64,000 nt of DNA from Rhodobacter flavimaris. GTDB lineage: Bacteria > Pseudomonadota > Alphaproteobacteria > Rhodobacterales > Rhodobacteraceae. The DNA is taken from positions 24,970-88,969 of the forward strand of contig NZ_JAJUOS010000014.1 in assembly GCF_021378075.1 (NCBI RefSeq), read 5' to 3'. Position numbers and translations under genes: made by a program. The notes beneath the pieces were generated by a model. That model saw only the letters and a list, made by a program, of their open reading frames with translations, did not search any database and was not told the origin of the DNA. Positions 18,421 through 26,591 of this stretch are shown piece by piece (positions within the stretch are counted from its first letter, which is position 1; every line of letters begins with the position of its first letter).

Positions 18421-18776
18421 GATTTCTCTCCCATGTCTGCGAGTGATCTGGTCCCCCATGAGGCCAGTCAATCAGAACCTTCCGTTCAAGAGACATAAGT
18501 AACTTGCAGTAGTCCTCCCGGACTTGCGTTGATTTCGCTCAACCACATCCAAGACTACGTGATTTGCCAATACCAAATGTAAATGCACGCACCCGCTCCC
18601 GTTCGACCGCTGGAAGAATGGCCTTGATCTGCCCTAGTCACCGCGCCAGACCGCAACATTTACCCAAGCATTCGCAGCTCACATTTGGGTCGCGCAGCGA
18701 GTCTTGGCTCCGCAGAGGCGCTCATCTTAAATTGAAGGGGGCTATCCGCCCCCCTCAAGATCTTTTTCGTCTCGGT
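18421..18776. other. 356-bp spacer between the two Gly-rich genes
   Basis: No gene was found here. The stretch contains the terminator hairpin at 18737-18753 behind the larger Gly-rich gene and presumably the promoter of the smaller one. Confidence 0.45.
18737..18753 (-). terminator. Terminator hairpin downstream of the 468-residue Gly-rich gene
   Basis: Stem GGGGGC/GCCCCC with a five-base loop, extended by flanking G/C pairs, lies about 25-40 bases past the stop of the 18777-20183 gene. The following minus-strand sequence (TTCAATTTAA) is AT-rich but lacks a clean T-run. Confidence 0.5.
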
Positions 18777-20183
18777 TCACTCAGTCGTGCTGTCGGCTGG
18801 GATAGCGTACTCGTGGATGAACTCGATCACTTCGCGCGCATCATCCGCAGCTTGGGTGAAGTCGGTGATGGTCGCCGTCTCGCTGGCAGTGTACTCACCG
18901 GTAAATACGGTGCTGTAGATGTTTACCAGATCCGGCTCCCAGGTCGTGAAGGTTTCGCCTTCGTCCTGCACACCATCCTTGTCAAGGTCCACCCAAGTCT
19001 CGCCGCTGGGGACAAGCACAACAACTTCCACGTTGTACGTGTCTTCCCGGTCGTAGGTAAACGCCGAGTAATCAATCACCGATGCGTAGATACCCGTCGG
19101 ATCAAGCGTGCCGTCGCCATCGTAATCGAAGGTCAGTTCCTCCTGCGCGATGCCGAGGATGTTGTTGATATAAGCCACTTCATCGACCGTGAACGTACCG
19201 GTCTTGTCGGTTGCCGCCGCAAGATAAGCCGTCGCTTCACTCAGATCCGTCGCGTCCTGCTCACCATCGGCAAGATAAGCCAAGCTGTCGGGCAGCAGGC
19301 TGGTCGTAATGCCCACTTCCTCAAGTTCGGGGTCTTCATCCAGATTCCGAAGCACCACGAGCTCGCCGTCAGTCAACAGAGCCTCGTAGATGGCAAGGTT
19401 CTCGAGCGGAGAGTCGATCGTCTTGGTGATTAGTTCACCCGTATCTGCGTCGACATAGGTCACAACAATCCGTCCGGCAGCGTCGAGGGTGATCGACTCC
19501 CCAGCAGAGGCATCATCAGCCAAGTTGATCGTCTTGATGGCCTCTTCGAGCTGCCCATCCAGCACGTCCTCGGCCGAACGACCGAGGTTCAGCCGCCCCA
19601 GATCGATCGTGACCAAATCATCCAGATATTCCGGATCCACTTCCCCATCGATCAGCGGGATCGGGTTGCCGTCTGCATCCAGCGGCTGAAGATAGCCATC
19701 ATCCGTCAGGATCGGCACGCCGTTGGCATCCCGCTCCACGACGTAGAGATCCCCGAACAGATCGCCCAGTGTCGGCTCGCCCTCCTCAGGACTACGTCCG
19801 CCCTGCTTGCCATCAGGAGGGCCTCCAACCCCGGCAGGTCGCCCGGCACCTTCCTCGGATGCCGGCGCCGCGGTAGCGGGACGCCCCTGCTGGCCTCCAC
19901 TGTCGCTCGGTTTGGTTTGCTGACCTCCGGTCCCCGCACCCCCAGCTTCGCCGCCGGCACCTGTGCCAGCGCCAGCACCGCCGCGATTATCGCTGCCGCC
20001 GCGGTTTTCACCACCGCCAGAACCTTGGCCGGACCCATCCGACCCGCCCGAGCGGTTCTGTTGCGCCAGCACCGCGCCACCCGACGGTGAGATGACAAAA
20101 TCCGTAACGGTCACACCAACTGCCGCAAGCATTACAACAGTTAGCGCGGTCGTGGACCAGAAAGCTGTTTTCTTGAGTCGCAT
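18777..20183 (-). CDS. Large exported Gly-rich protein with calcium-loop-like motifs
   Basis: A 468-residue protein with an N-terminal signal or anchor (residues ~5-30), a Gly/Ser/Gln/Asn-rich low-complexity stretch (~42-130) and an acidic globular region. DxDxDG-type loops that resemble EF-hand or dockerin calcium sites occur three times (DADGNPIPLIDGE, DYDGDGTLDPTG, DLDKDGVQDEGE). The motifs DLGRLNLGRSAEDVLDG and DSPLENLAIYEALLTDGEL match the smaller paralogue at 17626-18420. It is very acidic, as exported or surface proteins of marine or halophilic bacteria often are. I do not recognise a named family. A secreted calcium-binding structural or adhesive role is a guess. Confidence 0.7.
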   Translation of the reverse strand: MRLKKTAFWSTTALTVVMLAAVGVTVTDFVISPSGGAVLAQQNRSGGSDGSGQGSGGGENRGGSDNRGGAGAGTGAGGEAGGAGTGGQQTKPSDSGGQQGRPATAAPASEEGAGRPAGVGGPPDGKQGGRSPEEGEPTLGDLFGDLYVVERDANGVPILTDDGYLQPLDADGNPIPLIDGEVDPEYLDDLVTIDLGRLNLGRSAEDVLDGQLEEAIKTINLADDASAGESITLDAAGRIVVTYVDADTGELITKTIDSPLENLAIYEALLTDGELVVLRNLDEDPELEEVGITTSLLPDSLAYLADGEQDATDLSEATAYLAAATDKTGTFTVDEVAYINNILGIAQEELTFDYDGDGTLDPTGIYASVIDYSAFTYDREDTYNVEVVVLVPSGETWVDLDKDGVQDEGETFTTWEPDLVNIYSTVFTGEYTASETATITDFTQAADDAREVIEFIHEYAIPADSTTE

Positions 20184-20338
20184 GTCGGCCTCCCCTCAGC
20201 ACATGTTTCGATTATGCGAATAGCTGAATTTGATCCGCTGCGCCTTGACGCGCATCAATCTGGCTCCGGGCACGTGAAAAATTAGGTTCCCGGGTGCTGG
20301 CAGACTAATTCGAACCAATCTCCACTTGGGCAGTTGAA

Positions 20339-20382
20339 GTGCCCCCACTGAAGTAGTCCACCAACTGGGATAGATTTATCCT
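20339..20382 (+). repeat. IS3-family left-end remnant
   Basis: The sequence beginning TGCCCCCACTGAAGTAGTCC matches, with few changes, the left end of the IS3-family element at 63641-63675 (CCACTGAAGTGGTCC...). It directly abuts the start of chimeric fragment copy B. It is therefore a footprint of an IS3 copy from which the rest has been lost. Confidence 0.6.
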
Positions 20383-20892
20383 GTGGCGTGCCCCTATCGG
20401 GTGGTCCGGTTTGAGTGTTAGTACGTCATAGGCCTTTGGTCGATCGGGACGATGCTGTTCGGCGCAGGCGGGCGATAACCCAATGAGCTGTGCGGCCTGA
20501 CTGTGTTGTAGTGAACGCGCCATCGCTCGATCAGGATCTGGGCCTCGCGCAGAGTGTAGAAGATTTCGCCGTTGATCTTTACGAATATCTCGTCGAGTTG
20601 CCATCTCCGGTGGCTCTATCTCGTCCCCTCGACACGGTGCTTCCGGATCTCCGAGGCGAACATCGGCCCAAACCGATGCCACCGAAATCGGACCGTCTCA
20701 TGGCAGATGTCGACGCCTCGCTCGTGAAGCAGAACTTCGACATTCCGGAGCGATAGAGAGAAGCAGACATATAGCATCACCGGTAAGCGGATGGTCTCGG
20801 GGCTCCTCTTGAAATAGCGAAGGGCGAACATTCCGTCATCCAGAAAGGCTAGGTGCCGGCCCTGCCCACCTAAAGCCAGGTTCTTGTGACAG
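20383..20892 (-). mobile_element. Chimeric IS6/IS3 transposase remnant, copy B
   Basis: Second copy of the chimeric fragment at 14855-15365, same orientation, about 5.5 kb away and clearly near-identical. On the minus strand the IS6 part reads LSLRNVEVLLHERGVDICH and continues to a TAG after EGTR. The frame then resumes as LDEIFVKING and passes into IS3 OrfB sequence (TLREAQILIERW, VRPHSSLGYRPPAP). Its IS3 right end, TGCCCCTATCGGGTGGTCC, lies at 20388-20406. It is non-functional but large enough for homologous recombination with copy A. Confidence 0.72.
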
Positions 20893-20948
20893 CGCCCAGC
20901 CTTTCACACCTACCACCAGGTTTTGCCGGCTCCCGCAGTTCTGTTACA

Positions 20949-20961
20949 GGCCCTACGGGCC
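20949..20961 (-). terminator. Short GGCCC-TAC-GGGCC hairpin behind the nqr operon
   Basis: A perfect 5-bp stem with a three-base loop lies immediately after the stop of the CBS gene. It is small and lacks a T-run, so it is only a possible end signal for the operon. Confidence 0.3.
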
Positions 20962-20964
20962 GAC

Positions 20965-21360
20965 TCAGCCCATCTCCAGCAGCCGCTGCAGCACATCCGC
21001 TCGTCTCAGCATTCCAACGAACTGGTCGCCGTCAAGCACCGGAAACAGATGGAACGAATGGGTAATGAACGCCTCGGCCGCGTCGGTGATGTCGGCCGAA
21101 ATCGAGAGGGTCACGAGCTTGGCGGTCATGAAGTCCTCCACCGTCCCCTTCCACTCCTGATAGTAGCTAGCATTGAGCGTGGGCCGAAAGCAGTCCTTCT
21201 GGCTCAGAATGCCCTTCAAAGCACCGCTGTCATCGATCACCGCAGCCGCGGCAGCGCGCTTTTGCACCAGTATCGCAACCGCGCGACGGATCGGCATATC
21301 GGGCCGCAGCACTGGCATATCCCGAGCCACCAGCAAATCCAGAGTCTCGTGCTCGCTCAT
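20965..21360 (-). CDS. Two-CBS-domain protein at the end of the nqr operon
   Basis: A 131-residue protein starting at ATG 21360 behind an AGGAGG site, overlapping the nqrM stop (ATGA). Two CBS motifs make up nearly the whole protein: residues ~8-60 (VARDMPVLRPDMPIRRAVAILV...GILSQKDCF) and ~75-128 (DFMTAKLVTLSISADITDAAEAFI...VGMLRRADVL). Paired CBS domains bind adenine nucleotides and regulate partners. Its placement as the last gene of an Na+-NQR operon suggests that it links NADH:quinone reductase activity or assembly to cellular energy charge. That is an inference, since this gene is not a usual nqr component. Confidence 0.82.
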   Translation of the reverse strand: MSEHETLDLLVARDMPVLRPDMPIRRAVAILVQKRAAAAAVIDDSGALKGILSQKDCFRPTLNASYYQEWKGTVEDFMTAKLVTLSISADITDAAEAFITHSFHLFPVLDGDQFVGMLRRADVLQRLLEMG

Positions 21361-21527
21361 GTCCGATCCTCCTGTGAGCGGCGATGCGGGCAGCCTTCGC
21401 AGGCAACATCCTTGAGACAGGCCATGCCGCCACACGATCCCTTGGCCGGTCCGCGCCCGAAGGCCATCCCGAGCGCAAGCCCCCCCACGGCAAGAAGAAC
21501 GATGCCAAGCCCCAAGAGGAGCGCCAT
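21357..21527 (-). CDS. nqrM: NqrM-type Na+-NQR maturation protein
   Basis: A 56-residue membrane protein, below the usual ORF-length cut-off. One hydrophobic N-terminal helix (residues ~2-22) is followed by a cysteine-rich tail with Cys32, Cys37, Cys43 and Cys46 (SCGGMACLKDVACEGCP). This arrangement is the NqrM pattern. NqrM is needed to insert the iron in the NqrD/NqrE membrane centre of Na+-NQR, and its gene usually follows apbE, as here. Its end overlaps the start of the CBS gene by four bases. Confidence 0.88.
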   Translation of the reverse strand: MALLLGLGIVLLAVGGLALGMAFGRGPAKGSCGGMACLKDVACEGCPHRRSQEDRT

Positions 21528-21537
21528 GGTTTTCCCC

Positions 21538-22527
21538 TCACATCATCAGGCGGTCGAAACCGCCGGTGGTTTCCGCGCGAAGCCCCTCCCCCGTATCGAC
21601 GAGGAACAGCGTGGCGATATCATTTGAGCGGGCGATATCCGGCCCGTTTGCCCCCGCCGCCACCAGCGCCGTCGCCCAGCCGTCCGCCCTCATCGCCGAG
21701 CGGTCGAGCACCGAGACCGAAGCGATGGCACCTTCGGTCGGGCGCGCGGTATGCGGGTCGATAATATGCCCATAGCGGTGGCCCCCCAAGCCGTAGCTTT
21801 GTGCGCGCAGCCCCGAGGTCGCCACCGCCAACCCCGACGGCAGCCGCAACCCTGCGGCGGCCCCGTCCGAGTTCAGGCGCGGATCCTCGATTGCAACGTG
21901 CCACTCGCGACCGGCCGGATGGCTACCCGCACTCTTCAGCTCACCGCCGAGGTCAATAAGGAAATCCGCATAGCCCGCCTCGAGCAGGTGCCCGGCCATC
22001 AGGTCAAGCGCGTAGCCCTTGGCGATACCGCACAGATCCATGGTCAATCCCGGATCGTCCTTGGTCAGGTCAACCGCCCCCGCACTCAGCCCCTGCCAAT
22101 GCCCCGCACCCGATCCGGAGATGCGACCGAAGCCCCATTGCGCCACAAGCGGCCCGACCGTCGGATCGAAGGCCCCGCCACTGCGCTGCGCAATATCGAG
22201 GGCGGCACGTGCGACCCGCGCCACCGCGGGCGAGACCGCCGTTTCGCGGTGTGCGGCATTGAAACGCGAGAGCTCGCTATCCGCGCGCCAAGGCGACATT
22301 TGCCGGTCGACCTGGGCCAGCAAATGCTCAAGCCCGGCGCGATGACGCTCCCCCACGGACCCGGCAGCCAGCGTAACGCGCCAGTGACTTGCGAAAGCTC
22401 TGCCCTCAAGGGTTTCGACCGGGCTCGCCCCGGTCAGGAGCGCCGGAGCCTGCGCCCGGGCAGAACCTGCGCAGAGTGCGGCCCCGGCAAGCGCGATCAA
22501 CTGGCGTCGGGTCGGACGGATCGGCAT
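21538..22527 (-). CDS. apbE: ApbE: FAD:protein FMN transferase
   Basis: A 329-residue protein with a twin-Arg-like or Sec signal (RRQLIALAGAALCAGSARAQ). The ApbE core shows MSPWRADSELSRFN, the Gly-rich FDPTVGPLVAQWGFG block, DLCGIAKGYALDL and the metal/FAD-binding stretch GHIIDPHTARPTE...SVLDRSAMRADGWATAL. ApbE transfers FMN from FAD onto a Thr in the S/T-G-A-T motif of flavoproteins, in Na+-NQR those of NqrB and NqrC. It lies between nqrF and nqrM in the operon, the standard order. See nqrB for the apparent lack of one of its targets. Confidence 0.93.
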   Translation of the reverse strand: MPIRPTRRQLIALAGAALCAGSARAQAPALLTGASPVETLEGRAFASHWRVTLAAGSVGERHRAGLEHLLAQVDRQMSPWRADSELSRFNAAHRETAVSPAVARVARAALDIAQRSGGAFDPTVGPLVAQWGFGRISGSGAGHWQGLSAGAVDLTKDDPGLTMDLCGIAKGYALDLMAGHLLEAGYADFLIDLGGELKSAGSHPAGREWHVAIEDPRLNSDGAAAGLRLPSGLAVATSGLRAQSYGLGGHRYGHIIDPHTARPTEGAIASVSVLDRSAMRADGWATALVAAGANGPDIARSNDIATLFLVDTGEGLRAETTGGFDRLMM

Positions 22528-22530
22528 AGC

Positions 22531-23751
22531 TTAACCTCCAAAATCGTCGTTGTGGATCGACTGCGGCTCGACGCCCAGCTTGGCAAGCGTGTGGAGCACG
22601 GCGGAAATCATCACCGGCGGGCCGCAAAGATAATATTCGCAATCCTCGGGCACGGGATGGCGCGACAGGGCCGAGCGGACGGTATCGTGAATGAAGCCCG
22701 TTGCCCCCTTCCAGCGATCGCCCGGTGCCGGATCGGACAGCGCCGGGGTCCATTCGAAATTCGGGTGGTTCGCCGCGATCATCTCGAACTCATCGACATA
22801 GAACAGATCGGCGGCCGAGCGCGCGCCGTAGAAGTAGCGCATCGGCCGGTTGTGGCCTAGCGCGATCTGTTCGTGGATCATCGCCCGCAGCGGCGCCATA
22901 CCGACGCCGCCCCCGATGAAGATCATCTCGCGATCTGAGGGCTCGACATGGAATTCACCGAAGGGACCCGAGGCCTCGACCAGGTCGCCGGGCTCGAGCG
23001 AGAAGAGCCAGGAGGACACGATCCCCGGCGGTATGTCATGCTCATGCCCCGCGGGCGGAACGGCAAGCCGGATGTTGAAAACGACACGCCCGAAATCCTC
23101 GGGCCGATTTGCGATGGAATAGGCGCGGGTCACTGTCTCGGTCGAGAACGAGCGCATCTGCGGCCAGTCCGCCAGCTGCCAGATCTCGCGAAAGGCAGGC
23201 GCGACCTCGATCTCTTGGAAATCGAGATCGTAGGGCGGCGCTGTAAGTTGCAGAAAACCGCCTGCGCGGAAGGCGAAGGGTTGGCCCTTCGGCAGTTTCA
23301 GCACCAGTTCGCGGATCAGCGGCGCCATCTGTCGGTTGGAGACGACGGAGCAGGTGAAACCGGTCGCGCCAAGAAACTCCTGCGGCACGTCCACCGAACA
23401 GGGACCACGCAGCGCCGTCTGACAGGCCAGCCGCACATGGGCCTTGCGTTCGGCGGCCGACAGTATGCCCTTCTCGGTCGCCTGTGGCGTGCCCGCCCCC
23501 TCGCCCTCGACGACAACCCGGCAGAGCCCGCAGGTGCCTGACCCGCCGCAGGCCGCCGGAATGCCGATCCCCGCGCCATGCAGCACCCCGAGCAGCCGGT
23601 CGCCGCGCGCGGCCTCGATCCGCTCGGTGCCGTTGACCGTGACCGTCATCGTCTCGGCCGGGATCAGCCGGCGCCGGGTCACCAGCAAGACGAAGGTCAG
23701 AACGACGACCAGCACGACAACGATGAGCGTGCCCAGAGTGATCTCGGTCAT
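22531..23751 (-). CDS. nqrF: Na+-NQR subunit F (NADH dehydrogenase, FAD and 2Fe-2S)
   Basis: A 406-residue protein with one N-terminal membrane helix (residues ~6-25). A ferredoxin domain follows, whose cluster ligands lie in [11 protein letters not shown] and, ~32 residues later, in ACQT. The FAD/NADH reductase domain has [12 protein letters not shown] (FAD), the [10 protein letters not shown] nucleotide motif and YLCGPPVM near the C-terminus. NqrF oxidises NADH and passes electrons via FAD and the 2Fe-2S centre into the membrane subunits. Its start overlaps the nqrE stop by four bases. Confidence 0.95.
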   Translation of the reverse strand: MTEITLGTLIVVVLVVVLTFVLLVTRRRLIPAETMTVTVNGTERIEAARGDRLLGVLHGAGIGIPAACGGSGTCGLCRVVVEGEGAGTPQATEKGILSAAERKAHVRLACQTALRGPCSVDVPQEFLGATGFTCSVVSNRQMAPLIRELVLKLPKGQPFAFRAGGFLQLTAPPYDLDFQEIEVAPAFREIWQLADWPQMRSFSTETVTRAYSIANRPEDFGRVVFNIRLAVPPAGHEHDIPPGIVSSWLFSLEPGDLVEASGPFGEFHVEPSDREMIFIGGGVGMAPLRAMIHEQIALGHNRPMRYFYGARSAADLFYVDEFEMIAANHPNFEWTPALSDPAPGDRWKGATGFIHDTVRSALSRHPVPEDCEYYLCGPPVMISAVLHTLAKLGVEPQSIHNDDFGG

Positions 23752-24359
23752 GACGCCACCATCTGCGCGAAAGCCGAGAAGCCGAGCGACATCATTCCCG
23801 CCAGAATGAAGGTGATCCCAAGCCCGCGCAGTCCCTGCGGCAGATCGGCATAGCTCAGCCGGGCGCGGATCGCACTCAGCATCACGACCGCAACCGCAAA
23901 GCCAAATCCCGCGCCAAGCCCGAAGACCGCAGATTCCGCAAGATCATAGCTGCGATCGACCATGAACAGGCTGCCGCCGAGGATCGCGCATTGCACGGTC
24001 AAGAGCGGCAGGAACACCCCGAACGAGGCGTAGATCGCCGGAAAGAACCGGTCGAGCACCATCTCCAGCAACTGCACGGTCGCCGCGATTACCCCGATGA
24101 AGGCGATCAGCTTTAGATAGGACAGATCCGTCTGCGGCAGCCCCGCCCAAGCCCAGGCGCCGGGCGCCAGAACCGCTTTGTAGATCATGTGATTGAGGGG
24201 CACCGTCACGCCCATGACCGCAACCATAGCGATGCCCAGGCCCAGGGCCGAGCCCGTCTTTCGCGACAGGGCGATGAAGGTGCAGAGCCCGAGAAAAAAG
24301 GTCAGCGGCATGTTCTCGACAAAGGCCGCGCGCAGGAAGAGGGACCAGAGCTCGCTCAT
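23748..24359 (-). CDS. nqrE: Na+-NQR subunit E
   Basis: A 203-residue six-helix membrane protein. Conserved cysteines in [14 protein letters not shown] (near residue 26) and VQCAILGG (near residue 120) match the two NqrE cysteines that, with two from NqrD, ligate the intramembrane iron centre. NqrE and NqrD are homologous halves of the electron path across the membrane. The gene overlaps nqrD and nqrF by four bases each. Confidence 0.95.
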   Translation of the reverse strand: MSELWSLFLRAAFVENMPLTFFLGLCTFIALSRKTGSALGLGIAMVAVMGVTVPLNHMIYKAVLAPGAWAWAGLPQTDLSYLKLIAFIGVIAATVQLLEMVLDRFFPAIYASFGVFLPLLTVQCAILGGSLFMVDRSYDLAESAVFGLGAGFGFAVAVVMLSAIRARLSYADLPQGLRGLGITFILAGMMSLGFSAFAQMVAS

Positions 24360-25021
24360 GCGGAAGCCTCCGGATCATCGGGTGAGTGGTACTCAAGTTC
24401 CTCGACCTGCTCGGGCAGGACGCTGCGGATCGCCCAGACGAGCCCACCGAGGAGGAAGAAGGCCGAGGGCGCCATCAGCATCAGGTTGAGCGGCGTGAAC
24501 CAGCCGCCCTGCTCCACCGTCGGCAGCACCTGCCATCCCAGAAGCGAACCCGCGCCGAACAACTCGCGGATCGCGCCGATCACCGTCAGCACGAGCGAGT
24601 AGCCCAGCCCGTTGCCCAAGGCATCGACCATCGAGCGCAGCGGAGGGTTGTGGCGCGAGAAGGACTCCGTCCGCCCCAGCACCAGGCAGTTGGTGGTGAT
24701 CAGGCTGACGAAAACTGAGAGCTTCTGACTGATCTCGAACAGATAGGCCTGCAGGATTTGGTCGATCACGATCACCAGAGAGGCCACGATCACGATCTGG
24801 ACGATCAAGCGGATCGTGTCGGGGATGTGCCGCCGGATCACGCTGATCAGCCCCGCCGACATCACCAGCACCGCCGTCAGCGCCGCGCACATCGTCAGCG
24901 CCGTCTGCATCGAGGTCGTGACCGCCAGCGCCGAGCAGAGGCCGAGGATCTGCAAGGTCACCGGGTTTTGGCGGATGAGGGGCGCGATCAGGATGCTGCG
25001 CAGGCTCGGAGTTGCGGACAC
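24356..25021 (-). CDS. nqrD: Na+-NQR subunit D
   Basis: A 221-residue six-helix membrane protein. The paired cysteines [15 protein letters not shown] and [13 protein letters not shown] match the NqrD ligands of the membrane iron centre shared with NqrE. The C-terminal acidic tail ([14 protein letters not shown]) is slightly longer than usual. It lies three bases after nqrC. Confidence 0.95.
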   Translation of the reverse strand: MSATPSLRSILIAPLIRQNPVTLQILGLCSALAVTTSMQTALTMCAALTAVLVMSAGLISVIRRHIPDTIRLIVQIVIVASLVIVIDQILQAYLFEISQKLSVFVSLITTNCLVLGRTESFSRHNPPLRSMVDALGNGLGYSLVLTVIGAIRELFGAGSLLGWQVLPTVEQGGWFTPLNLMLMAPSAFFLLGGLVWAIRSVLPEQVEELEYHSPDDPEASA

Positions 25022-25024
25022 GGC

Positions 25025-25822
25025 TCAGAACTCCCCGCGCTGGATGGCGTCGATCAGGGGGCCGTAGCCGTCGGGCCCGAGCCAGAAGCGCATGATGCGC
25101 GTCATCGCATTCGAGGTGCGCGTGGCGCCGGTGATCCCGTCGACCTCGTAATCACTGCTCGCGCCCCTTCTCGCGACAGCAAAGCGCACCGCCCCGCTTG
25201 CATCCGCGACCTGCTTGCCGGGGAACTGTGCAAGCCAGGCGGGTTCCTCGACACGGCCGCCAAGGCCGGGAGTTTCGGACTGGCCAGTGATGGCGAGACC
25301 GGCGATGGTGTTCATGTCGGCGCGCAGCGCGACGATCGCATTGATCGGGCCGTTGTAGCCCGCCCCGCTGACCGGCAGCAGCACGAGAGAGAGATCGCCC
25401 GCGACGTTGCGCAGGAAATAGACCTGCGCATACTTCGGACGTTGCCCGAGCCCGGCAAGATCCTGCGCCGCGCTCAGCGCCGTCCAGTTTGCCGGATCCT
25501 CGAGCGCGGAGGCGAGCGTCGCGGGCGTCACATTGGAGGCGGCACCGCGGTTCAGTTCGACCACCACCGTCGAGAGCGTGCCGCCGTCCTGCGCCAACAG
25601 ATGGGACATGCCCGGAACGCCCGAGATCAACGCCTCAAGCCGCGCCTGTTGCTCCGCCGCGCGGTTGGCCGTCTGGATCGGGCGCAAGATCACCGTGGCG
25701 CCGGTGACCATGAGCGTGCAGACAAGCGCGACCAGAAAGGCCATCGCCAGCGTCTTGGTCCGGCTTTCGTTGGGCAAGGCCAGAAGTCTGCGCCACGCAG
25801 TCACCGGGTTCAGATCAGCCAT
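25025..25822 (-). CDS. nqrC: Na+-NQR subunit C (covalent-FMN protein)
   Basis: A 265-residue protein. ATG 25822 is preferred because it overlaps the nqrB end and gives a normal N-terminus (MADLNPVTAWRRLLALP). A longer frame is antisense-like. There is one membrane helix at ~residues 25-45. The periplasmic FMN domain carries the attachment motif VDGITGATRTSNAM, with the flavinylated Thr at about residue 234, the target of ApbE. The presence of this motif shows the subunit can carry its flavin. Confidence 0.93.
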   Translation of the reverse strand: MADLNPVTAWRRLLALPNESRTKTLAMAFLVALVCTLMVTGATVILRPIQTANRAAEQQARLEALISGVPGMSHLLAQDGGTLSTVVVELNRGAASNVTPATLASALEDPANWTALSAAQDLAGLGQRPKYAQVYFLRNVAGDLSLVLLPVSGAGYNGPINAIVALRADMNTIAGLAITGQSETPGLGGRVEEPAWLAQFPGKQVADASGAVRFAVARRGASSDYEVDGITGATRTSNAMTRIMRFWLGPDGYGPLIDAIQRGEF

Positions 25823-26591
25823 GGCGTTTTCTCCTGCGTGCGGTCCAGAGCGCAATTGCGGTCTCGTCGAGAAGCGGGGCGGCGAGTGAGGCCAGAAGCG
25901 CCGCCGACACCGCGACATGCATCGGCGCGGCGCCCTGCCAGCCGGTGGCGAAAAGTACGACAAGCGCCCCGAAAAGCGCGCCGTTTAGCCAGCCGCCAAG
26001 CCGGGTCGAGGCGCTGGCGACCGGGTCGGACACGAGCAGTGCCAGAACGATCCCTGCGGCGGGAAAGATCGTGGACAGCGACGCATCGGCGATCAACGCA
26101 CCACCCAGAACCGCCAGCGCGCCGAGGATCAGGCGCGCGGACATGACGCCAAAGATGACCCCCATCGCCAGCGCGGGCAGCGCAGCCCAGGCGACAGGCG
26201 GCACTAAATCGGGCCAAGGCGCGGCGGAAAAGCTGAACCCCAGAAACGCGAGCGTCACCGTCGCCGGGTTCAGCACATTGCGCCCCCAGCCCCCGAACAC
26301 CAGTTCGCCCATGACCGAGCCGAAGCTGATCCCGAGGAGCAGCTGTAACAGGCTCAGGTCCTGCGGCGCGAGCATCGCCACAGCTACGCCGGTCAAGGCC
26401 CCGGCAAAGGACGGCGGCTGCGCACGGGCCAGCATGAAGATCATGTGCCAGAGCCCCGAGACGAGCAGCGTCAAGATCAGCCGCCCGAGCGCCTCGACCC
26501 CGCCGAACCAGAGCCAGGCCAGCGTCATCGGCATCATCGCGAGCAGGAGCAGAAGCGCGACCATCTCGCGGTCCCAAAGACCCCGCCTCAT
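25815..26591 (-). CDS. nqrB: Short Na+-NQR subunit B-like protein, covalent-FMN motif not found
   Basis: A 258-residue membrane protein with about nine helices. NqrB hallmarks are present: GISFGSVMGELVFGGWGRNVLNPATV, and towards the C-terminus LLVSDPVASASTRLGGWLNG...LASLAAPLLDETAI. NqrB is normally about 400 residues. Here the N-terminal extension is absent, and the region after the NPATV helix is short, so the S-G-A-T motif whose Thr carries covalent FMN in characterised NqrB cannot be found. The subunit may therefore lack that flavin or carry it elsewhere. RnfD is the alternative family, but neighbours and the C-terminal pattern favour NqrB. It overlaps nqrA and nqrC. Confidence 0.8.
   Translation of the reverse strand: MRRGLWDREMVALLLLLAMMPMTLAWLWFGGVEALGRLILTLLVSGLWHMIFMLARAQPPSFAGALTGVAVAMLAPQDLSLLQLLLGISFGSVMGELVFGGWGRNVLNPATVTLAFLGFSFSAAPWPDLVPPVAWAALPALAMGVIFGVMSARLILGALAVLGGALIADASLSTIFPAAGIVLALLVSDPVASASTRLGGWLNGALFGALVVLFATGWQGAAPMHVAVSAALLASLAAPLLDETAIALWTARRRKRHG

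Noticed and set aside
18564..19433. Plus-strand frame opposite the large Gly-rich protein
   Set aside because: No ribosome site and antisense-type composition; the minus-strand frame has a signal peptide and motifs shared with its paralogue.
20383..20892. Intact IS6 transposase
   Set aside because: Stops interrupt the frame and the C-terminal half derives from IS3 OrfB, so the element is a chimeric remnant.
24758..26146. Open frame of 462 codons on the plus strand across nqrD-nqrB
   Set aside because: Its product is Arg/His/Asp-rich in the manner of antisense reading, and the minus-strand Na+-NQR genes are unmistakable.
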